In this document: positions 16,936 to 22,436 of the stretch, one piece after another
Layout: every line of letters starts with the position of its first letter
Position numbering within the stretch: the stretch's first letter is position 1
NCBI GenBank assembly: GCA_017444165.1
Contig: JAFSXH010000131.1
Location: 1-22,436, forward strand
Direction of reading: 5' to 3'
Length of the DNA stretch: 22,436 nucleotides
Source of the DNA: a bacterium
Lineage (GTDB): Bacteria; Vulcanimicrobiota; Xenobia; Xenobiales; Xenobiaceae
The notes under the pieces: model-generated
Told to the model about the DNA's origin: nothing
Databases searched by the model: none
The model's input: only the letters and a program-made list of their open reading frames with translations
Position numbers and translations under genes: made by a program

Positions 16936-17012
16936 GCAGTAACTTTTCTAAAGTGTGAGGCGGTATCCTTTAGGACGTTATCTCTTTAAAAATATGACGA
17001 AAATCAAATGAG

Positions 17013-17483
17013 TTATTTTAATTCTTTGTCTTTCATAAGTCCGTCACTTGAAGAAAATTTAGGATAACCAGAGGCTAGACCGCAATTTTTATGTCTATTA
17101 GTAGAACCATCGCCACAAGAGATGGTAAATGACTGAGGATCATTACTGAACTCAAAATAATAACTAATAGCACTATCAGTTTCATCATTAGGACAACGCA
17201 TATTATCGCCATAAGCCCTAATCCCAATATCTATACTTCCATCTTTTATTTTTTTACAAAAATTCTCATTACTAAGATTAGGATACTCTCCATCGTGATT
17301 GTCTGCATATACTCTTAAAGCATTACCTAAATGAGTAATGTTATTTTTACAAGAGGCTAATCTGGCGTTTTCACGTGCTTTACTATATTGCATTATACCA
17401 ACAGATGCCAATATAGCTATGATACCTATGACTGTCATTAGTTCTATTAATGTGAAAGCTCTATACGATCTTTGTATAAACAC
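17013..17483 (-). CDS. Prepilin-like protein (type IV pilin / type II secretion pseudopilin), copy 2
   Basis: 156 aa, GTG start at 17483 with AAGGAG 10 nt upstream. A short basic leader (MFIQRSYRA) is followed by FTLIELMTVIGIIAILAS, the hydrophobic N-terminal helix of type IV pilins and pseudopilins, with F at +1 and E at +5. Cleavage would fall after Ala9; most prepilins have Gly there. The following part (ARENARLASCKNNITHLGNALRVYADNHDGEYP) resembles major pseudopilins of the GspG kind. The globular domain has several cysteines that may form disulfides. It is a paralogue of the next gene. No prepilin peptidase, ATPase or secretin gene lies in the window, so the machine it belongs to must be encoded elsewhere. 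Confidence 0.85.
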   Translation of the reverse strand: MFIQRSYRAFTLIELMTVIGIIAILASVGIMQYSKARENARLASCKNNITHLGNALRVYADNHDGEYPNLSNENFCKKIKDGSIDIGIRAYGDNMRCPNDETDSAISYYFEFSNDPQSFTISCGDGSTNRHKNCGLASGYPKFSSSDGLMKDKELK

Positions 17484-17509
17484 GTTGGTGATTCTCCTTT
17501 TTAGTCAGT

Positions 17510-17546
17510 GCTATATTTTGGATTACTATTCGCTATATTTTGGATT
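17510..17546. repeat. 15-bp direct repeat at the end of the upstream prepilin gene
   Basis: GCTATATTTTGGATT occurs at 17510-17524 and 17532-17546, a 22-bp period. One copy encodes the last residues (NPKYS) of the upstream prepilin and the other lies just past its stop. It looks like a small tandem duplication. Confidence 0.8.
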
Positions 17547-17999
17547 CGTATTTACGGGATACTTAGCTCCGAGTTCAGAATCGTACTTAGGCCAGTATCG
17601 ATTGTAACCTAGACTTCTGTGGTTTCCATTGCAATATATTCTAAAATAATCTTTCGATAAGGAACCAGCACTATCATTGTGAGGTCTCATCGAATATCCA
17701 TATTGCTTATTATTAGTCGGACAGACGGGCATAGCCTGCTTTAAATAACTGCCCGTATTATTTCCGTCGTCAACTTGCAGATCGCTAAGTGCATCAGGAT
17801 AACAGCCATCATGATCGTTAGCATACTGTTGAATAGCATCAGCGAGTAGTTTTTCATTACTCATACAAGATGCCAACTTAGCTTGCTCCTTGGCCCTTAC
17901 ATAACTCATTGTACCTATAGCGGCCAAAATAGCAATAATCGATATTGTCACCATTATTTCAATCAATGTAAAAGCATAATGCAAATCTCTTCTAAACAT
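17526..17999 (-). CDS. Prepilin-like protein, copy 1
   Basis: 157 aa, ATG at 17999 with an AGGA-type ribosome site close by. The leader MFRRDLHYA precedes FTLIEIMVTISIIAILAAIG; cleavage would again follow an Ala at position 9. The mature N-terminus inserts in the inner membrane before assembly. The helix tail (RAKEQAKLASCMSNEKLLADAI) and YANDHDGCYPD align with the neighbouring paralogue, and the C-terminal parts also correspond (LGYNRYWPKY against LASGYPKF). The two genes lie 42 nt apart and probably form one transcript, divergent from the acetyltransferase. Confidence 0.85.
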   Translation of the reverse strand: MFRRDLHYAFTLIEIMVTISIIAILAAIGTMSYVRAKEQAKLASCMSNEKLLADAIQQYANDHDGCYPDALSDLQVDDGNNTGSYLKQAMPVCPTNNKQYGYSMRPHNDSAGSLSKDYFRIYCNGNHRSLGYNRYWPKYDSELGAKYPVNTNPKYSE

Positions 18000-18083
18000 T
18001 TATCCTGATCCTTAAAATATAAATATAAAAACATTAAGAGTATAATTGAAAAAAAATCACAAGTCAACGAAGAAAGGATTACC

Positions 18084-18914
18084 ATGAATATTAAAATTAA
18101 ATTGTGGTCTAAGTTTAATTTAACGGAATTAAAAAATATCTATTCTCTGTGGCAGAACTGTTTCTATGAAGACACTTGGGAAGATTTTAGAAGTTACCTC
18201 AAATGGAGACTCTATAAAGGATACTTTTATGGTCTTTACGATGACAATGATCATTTAATCAGTACGGCTTCACTCTCTCCCGAATTAATTAAGATAGGAG
18301 ATAAATGGATAAAAGCTGGTTTTATAGTGGGAGTAGGAACAAAGACGGAAGAGCGACATAAAGGTTACAGTCGCCGTTTGTTGACTTATCTGGCTCAAGA
18401 TGCTCAAAATAAAGGGTTAAACTTTTTACTGCTGTCTACTCACATACCAGATTTTTATGAAAATTTAAATTATGTCGCTTACGGTCTGCATTATTGCAGA
18501 GAGTATACACCCCGCCAGGGTGATGTAGAAATTAATCCATTGCATAAAAAAGATCTCCAACAAATGATATTCTTGTGGGAAAAGTATGCTGGCTGTGGCA
18601 CTTTGAAGCGCAACAGACGCATTATGGAAAGCAAACTTAAAGAATCCTTAAAAGCTGTTGGTCTCTATAAAGATAAGGAACTGATAGGATACTCTTTACA
18701 AGAATTTCCAGGGGACACCTGGAGTGAGGTAATTTGTCCCCAAGAGTTAATAGATTACTTACCGCCATTGGGAGAGAAGAGCTACTTTGTTTATGCAGGA
18801 AGTATAGATCACTTATCTTTGGCAGACAAATTCTGTTTACGTTGCACGTATCAAATGATCTTAGCTTTTGAAGATCTGCCTATACAAAATTTTTGTTGTC
18901 GCGATGATTATTGA
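18084..18914 (+). CDS. GNAT-family N-acetyltransferase (Eis-like layout)
   Basis: 276 aa; the only plus-strand gene in the window. AAAGGA lies 5 nt before ATG 18084. An N-terminal GNAT domain shows the acetyl-CoA loop GVGTKTEERHKGYSRRLL (R91, G94) after a beta strand (IKAGFIVGVG), followed by LLLSTHIPDFYENLNYVAYG, where the FYxxLxY element is typical of the fold. A second C-terminal half (about 145-276) could be another GNAT-like or lipid-carrier-like domain, as in Eis-type proteins. The substrate is unknown. The coding sequence is visibly more AT-rich than its neighbours. Its stop overlaps the convergent chromate-transporter gene by 7 nt. Confidence 0.75.
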   Translation: MNIKIKLWSKFNLTELKNIYSLWQNCFYEDTWEDFRSYLKWRLYKGYFYGLYDDNDHLISTASLSPELIKIGDKWIKAGFIVGVGTKTEERHKGYSRRLLTYLAQDAQNKGLNFLLLSTHIPDFYENLNYVAYGLHYCREYTPRQGDVEINPLHKKDLQQMIFLWEKYAGCGTLKRNRRIMESKLKESLKAVGLYKDKELIGYSLQEFPGDTWSEVICPQELIDYLPPLGEKSYFVYAGSIDHLSLADKFCLRCTYQMILAFEDLPIQNFCCRDDY

Positions 18915-19441
18915 AAGATCTCAACAATCACGTAAAGTATGCCCGAACCGAGAATGGCAGAGATAGGCCCCAACTTTTTGTAATAAAGCCCGACTGTTAG
19001 TAAAAGCATAAGAAAAACTGCGGGCCATTGGGGCTGGTGAAGATCTACAGCTAAATCTAAAAAAAGAATAGCCACCGTGGCGATCATACCAATAATTGCG
19101 GGTTTTATTCCACTTAAAATGGCTTGCATAAATTGAGAATCTTTATTCTTTTTGTAATAGCTAGCCAAAGCGTAACTAATTAAAGTCGGCGGAGTGATAA
19201 GGCCAAAAGTAGCCACAATACTCCCCGGCCAGCCGTACAACTTAGCCCCTATAAAACTCGAGGCGTTGAGTGCTAAAGGGCCCGGAGTCATCTCGGCTAT
19301 GGCTTCAATTTGAGCGAACTCACTCAAAGTCAGCCAATTATTCAAATAGACCGTCTGCTCCTGAATGATCTGAATAGCGGCGTAACCACCACCAAAGCAA
19401 AATAGCCCTATGTAAAAGAATGTCAGAAAGAGAGTAAACAT
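18908..19441 (-). CDS. chrA: Chromate transporter family protein, second half-size subunit
   Basis: 177 aa with about five hydrophobic segments, an inner-membrane protein. Family marks are CFGGGYAAIQIIQ near the N-terminus and the ADLS-region equivalent MTPGPLALNASSFIGAK. Half-size ChrA proteins work as pairs with opposite topology. Members are annotated as chromate exporters, but in organisms not exposed to chromate the true substrate is open. ATG 19441 overlaps the stop of the first subunit (TAATG), so the pair is translationally coupled. Confidence 0.88.
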   Translation of the reverse strand: MFTLFLTFFYIGLFCFGGGYAAIQIIQEQTVYLNNWLTLSEFAQIEAIAEMTPGPLALNASSFIGAKLYGWPGSIVATFGLITPPTLISYALASYYKKNKDSQFMQAILSGIKPAIIGMIATVAILFLDLAVDLHQPQWPAVFLMLLLTVGLYYKKLGPISAILGSGILYVIVEIFQ

Positions 19442-19983
19442 TAATTTTCTTTACCTCTTTTAAAACAGAGACTAAAGAGGGCTGAACCTAAAAGTACATA
19501 GGGTGAACTGCCCTTGTAAAACAACATAATCAAGGCGGCTATGGCTCCTAAAAATACGGCTATTTTGCCTTGTTGTTTATAGACACTTTGACTCAAACCA
19601 ATTACGACATTGGTAACAATAGCAGCTACAGCGACTCTAGCTCCCCTAAAGAAGGCTTGACATAGCGGTTGAGTATTTAACCAAGTAAAGATATGTTGAA
19701 CAATGACGATTATCACCAGTGGAGGGATAGCTGTTCCCAAAACGGCAACTAAAAGACCGCGCCAACCTGCCAAATGATGACCGACTAGAGCAGCAGTGTT
19801 GATAGCTACAGGGCCAGGGGAAGATTGGGCTATGGAGACGAGATTCAACATCTCCTCTTCAGTTAGAAGCTTCAATTCTTGCACGAAACGATTTTGCAAG
19901 AAACCTACGATCACGTAACCTCCCCCAAAAGTGAAGCTGCTTATGATCAACATCTCTTTGAATAATAACCAGAGCATAGGCAA
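19441..19983 (-). CDS. chrA: Chromate transporter family protein, first half-size subunit
   Basis: 180 aa, hydrophobic, with TFGGGYVIVGFLQ near the start and SSPGPVAINTAALVGH, the same two motifs as its partner. Start choice is open. TTG 19983 has AGGGG 7 nt upstream, the usual spacing; ATG 19977, two codons later, would be 13 nt from the same site. I keep TTG because the HEAT-like gene in this window also uses TTG. In either case the ribosome site lies in the 3' arm of the pckG terminator, so expression probably depends on read-through or on unfolding of that hairpin. Confidence 0.88.
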   Translation of the reverse strand: MPMLWLLFKEMLIISSFTFGGGYVIVGFLQNRFVQELKLLTEEEMLNLVSIAQSSPGPVAINTAALVGHHLAGWRGLLVAVLGTAIPPLVIIVIVQHIFTWLNTQPLCQAFFRGARVAVAAIVTNVVIGLSQSVYKQQGKIAVFLGAIAALIMLFYKGSSPYVLLGSALFSLCFKRGKEN

Positions 19984-20010
19984 AAAAATGCCCCTGGAGT
20001 GACCAGGGGC
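19981..20010 (-). terminator. Terminator of pckG overlapping the start of the chromate-transporter gene
   Basis: On the minus strand, GCCCCTGG (20010-20003) pairs perfectly with CCAGGGGC (19997-19990) around TCACT, followed by A and T7. The last T residues form the TTG start of the next gene, and AGGGG in the 3' arm is its only Shine-Dalgarno-like site. A strong, short GC stem of this kind is a typical Rho-independent terminator. Confidence 0.88.
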
Positions 20011-20027
20011 GACTTCACATCCTCAAA

Positions 20028-21860
20028 CTACTTTGTGTGAGGTGGTACAAAAGTATCGGCTGAACGGTTGAGGCGAGCGAGGAGCATCTGCCGCTCCATA
20101 ATGAGTTCGCGAGGCAGACGTTCACTCAGGCGCATAAAGAGTTCTTCCTGAGCCAAAAGTTCTTGTTTCCACGCCTGCTTATCGACGGTCATCAACTCAT
20201 CAAACTGTTCAGGGGTAATATCCAAGCCCGTCCAATCTATATCTTCATAGGTGGGCATATAACCGATGGGACTCTCTACTGCGTGACCGCGACCGTGAGC
20301 TCTATCGATGATCCACTTCAAAACGCGCATGTTGTCCCCAAAGCCTGGCCAGAGGAACTGACCATCTTTCTTCAAGAACCAGTTGACGCGGAAGATAGGC
20401 ACAGGGATATTGTTCTTGCGACCCATATCTAACCAGTGATCGAAATAATCACCCATGTTGTAACCGCAGAAAGGCAACATGGCGTAAGGATCGCGACGGA
20501 TCTCACCAATCTTGCCAGCTGCGGCCGCCGTCTTCTCAGAACCCATAGTAGCCGCCAGATAGACACCGTGGCCCCAATTGAAGGCTTGGAAGATCAAGGG
20601 CATATTCGAACTGACACGTCCGCCGAATATGAAAGCAGAGATAGGAACACCCGCAGGATTATCCCACTCTGGAGAGATCGTCGGACACTGAGCCGTAGGA
20701 GCAGTAAAACGAGAGTTGGGGTGAGCCGCTGGACGACCACAATCGGGAGTCCAATCATTACCCTGCCAGTCGATCAGATGGGCGGGAGCCTCTTTGGTCA
20801 TACCTTCCCACCACACATCGCCATCATCAGTCAAAGCAACATTGGTAAATATCGTGTTAGCTCTGACACTGGCCATAGCATTGTAGTTGGACTTTTCAGA
20901 AGTACCAGGAGCTACACCGAAGAAACCAGCCTCAGGGTTAATAGCATAGAAGCGACCATCTTTACCAGGCTTGATCCAGGCTATATCATCACCTACAGTC
21001 CAGATCTTCCAGCCTTTGAAGCCTTCGGGAGGAATGAGCATAGCAAAGTTGGTCTTGCCGCAAGCACTGGGGAAGGCGGCTGCTACATAAGTAGTCTCTC
21101 CCTCTGGAGATTCGGCTCCCAAAATGAGCATATGCTCAGCTAACCAGCCCTCGCGATGGGCCATATTAGAGGCGATACGCAAGGCCAAACACTTCTTGCC
21201 TAACAGGGCGTTGCCGCCGTAACCACTACCGTAAGAGACGATCTTGTTCTCTTCAGGGAAGTGGACTATATACTTATGATCTTTGTCACAGGGCCAAGCC
21301 ACATCTTTTTGGCCAGGCTCTAAAGGCATACCGACGCTGTGAATACAGGGAACGAAATAACCATCCTCGCCCAAAACGTCCAAAACTTTACTGCCCATGC
21401 GAGTCATGATACGCATATTGGCCACAACATAAGGACTGTCGGTGATCTCTACACCAATTTGAGCGATATGGGAACCCAAAGGACCCATGCTGAAGGGGAT
21501 GACGTACATCGTGCGTCCGCGCATAGCCCCTTTTAAGTGGCCGCGCAGAATGGTCTTCATCTCTTCGGGATCCATCCAATTGTTAGTGGGGCCAGCATCC
21601 TCGCGCTTAGCAGTGCAGATGAAGGTGCGATCTTCAACGCGGGCTACATCGCCAGGATTAGAACGAGCTAAGAAACAGCCGGGGCGTTTCTCAGGGTTGA
21701 GTTTGATAAAAGTGCCAGTCTCTACCATCTGTTGACAGAGGCGGTCATACTCTTCTTGACTGCCGTCACACCAATAGATGTTGTCAGGGGTGCAAAGCTG
21801 GGCGATCTCCTCGACCCAAGCTACCAATTTCTTATGTTTACAGGTGGTTGCATTAATCAT
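20028..21860 (-). CDS. pckG: Phosphoenolpyruvate carboxykinase (GTP)
   Basis: 610 aa, the usual length of GTP-dependent PEPCK, which interconverts oxaloacetate and PEP with GTP/GDP. The P-loop is FPSACGKTNFAMLIPP, with K269 and the hyper-reactive cysteine C267 of the GTP class. Other family stretches are GSGYGGNALLGKKCLALRIAS, DDIAWIKPGKDGRFYAINPE and FIFGGRVSSNMPL. The ATP-dependent enzyme family is excluded by these motifs. In anaerobes the enzyme often runs in the carboxylating direction, but direction cannot be read here. The start ATG 21860 has a weak ribosome site. A strong terminator follows the stop. Confidence 0.97.
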   Translation of the reverse strand: MINATTCKHKKLVAWVEEIAQLCTPDNIYWCDGSQEEYDRLCQQMVETGTFIKLNPEKRPGCFLARSNPGDVARVEDRTFICTAKREDAGPTNNWMDPEEMKTILRGHLKGAMRGRTMYVIPFSMGPLGSHIAQIGVEITDSPYVVANMRIMTRMGSKVLDVLGEDGYFVPCIHSVGMPLEPGQKDVAWPCDKDHKYIVHFPEENKIVSYGSGYGGNALLGKKCLALRIASNMAHREGWLAEHMLILGAESPEGETTYVAAAFPSACGKTNFAMLIPPEGFKGWKIWTVGDDIAWIKPGKDGRFYAINPEAGFFGVAPGTSEKSNYNAMASVRANTIFTNVALTDDGDVWWEGMTKEAPAHLIDWQGNDWTPDCGRPAAHPNSRFTAPTAQCPTISPEWDNPAGVPISAFIFGGRVSSNMPLIFQAFNWGHGVYLAATMGSEKTAAAAGKIGEIRRDPYAMLPFCGYNMGDYFDHWLDMGRKNNIPVPIFRVNWFLKKDGQFLWPGFGDNMRVLKWIIDRAHGRGHAVESPIGYMPTYEDIDWTGLDITPEQFDELMTVDKQAWKQELLAQEELFMRLSERLPRELIMERQMLLARLNRSADTFVPPHTK

Positions 21861-21923
21861 AGTATCTGCTTTTTCAAAAGTTTGCTATAGCTTTCCTGCC
21901 TATTCCAATGTCATTACCCATTA

Positions 21924-22436
21924 CTAATCTTTTCTGTAAGGCGTTCCCTCCAGCGGCAGGCTCTGCCTAAACTTGCCATCATAACGATAATAGGCGTGAG
22001 CACAGGCTGGAGCCGTCGGAATCATACACAGTTCGCCACAACCTTTAGCCCCTAAAGAGAAAGGAAGTTTGTCTTCTTCTTTCGGTTGGCAGAGTATGAC
22101 CTCAAGTTCAGGAGCATTATCCGCCCGCATGAACCCAATAGTGCCAAATTTACTCTGAGGATAACCACCCTCAATTTTAAACTTTTCCGTCACTCCGTAA
22201 CCGATCCCCATCAACATACCACCTTCGATCTGCCCTTCTACAGATTGGATATTCACAGGGGTACCGACATCAAAAGCAGAGACAGCTTTAACTATCTTGC
22301 CATTCTCATCCAGAATAATAACCTGGGCTCCATAAGAATAGGAGATGTGACTTATAGGGTTATCTTTAATGGCCCCTAAAGGATCAGTTTGGGCAGAGTA
22401 CTCACCTAAGAACTCTTGGCCCTCAAGATCTGCAAG
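21924..22436 (-). CDS. Molybdenum hydroxylase large subunit, xanthine dehydrogenase family (C-terminal fragment, 5' end outside window)
   Basis: 170 residues run in from the right edge; the frame opens exactly at the edge, so the N-terminal part lies outside. The fragment shows KAVSAFDVGTPVNIQSVEGQ and IEGGMLMGIGYGVTE, the cofactor-binding region of the family, and GAKGCGELCMIPTAPA, where the glutamate is the catalytic base of molybdenum hydroxylases. The ending LPLEGTPYRKD resembles selenium-dependent hydroxylases rather than classical xanthine dehydrogenases, but this is a judgement from memory of the family. It probably acts on a purine or related heterocycle. An internal GTG at 22256 is not a start: homology continues upstream through it. 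Confidence 0.85.
   Translation of the reverse strand, partial: LADLEGQEFLGEYSAQTDPLGAIKDNPISHISYSYGAQVIILDENGKIVKAVSAFDVGTPVNIQSVEGQIEGGMLMGIGYGVTEKFKIEGGYPQSKFGTIGFMRADNAPELEVILCQPKEEDKLPFSLGAKGCGELCMIPTAPACAHAYYRYDGKFRQSLPLEGTPYRKD

Noticed and set aside
16936..17012. Riboswitch before the 8-oxoguanine deaminase gene
   Set aside because: Only a short TCCTAAAGGA palindrome is visible; no purine-riboswitch core or terminator is present in this 77-nt gap.
20436..21143. Long plus-strand frame (235 codons) opposite pckG
   Set aside because: Shadow of a strongly conserved gene: no recognisable domain, no ribosome site, and the opposite strand is unambiguous PEPCK.

Overview
This is a densely coded bacterial chromosome segment of moderate GC content by eye, carrying mostly housekeeping genes. 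Every protein gene except one acetyltransferase, and the only tRNA, lies on the minus strand, so the text below follows transcription from high to low coordinates. The RNA polymerase subunits and the YacL-IspD pairing look Bacillota-like. The prepilin-like genes, a selenium-type molybdenum hydroxylase and a GapR/DUF2312 homologue make the exact lineage uncertain. I would not name a genus.

Right end (about 15.5-22.4 kb): the C-terminus of a molybdenum hydroxylase of the xanthine dehydrogenase family is cut by the window edge. It is followed by GTP-dependent PEP carboxykinase, a split two-gene chromate transporter, a convergent GNAT acetyltransferase, two tandem paralogous prepilin-like proteins, and an 8-oxoguanine deaminase-like amidohydrolase. 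The hydroxylase and the deaminase together point to purine degradation.

Middle (13.4-15.5 kb): an AT-rich inverted-repeat element, a short GapR-like DNA-binding protein, tRNA-Pro(CGG) with its own consensus promoter and terminator, and a CBS-like protein with an RNxxxH motif. After these comes a roughly 350-base non-coding region before rpoB. It holds a near-consensus promoter, several perfect hairpins, an intrinsic terminator and a pairing that excludes that terminator. I read it as a candidate attenuator for rpoBC, or a stand-alone small RNA.

Left part (1-13.4 kb): rpoB, rpoC, an unrecognised HEAT-like protein and an ATP-grasp protein form one cluster. argS, yacL and ispD (3' end cut by the left edge) form the next one. 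rpoB is not preceded by rplJ-rplL, and RpoB carries an unexpected four-cysteine insertion.

The most unusual features are the rpoBC leader, the RpoB zinc-ribbon-like insert, GapR in a non-alphaproteobacterial setting, and two junctions where the 3' arm of a terminator-like hairpin is also the Shine-Dalgarno sequence and its U-tract is also the 7-nt spacer of the next gene (argS and the first chromate-transporter gene).
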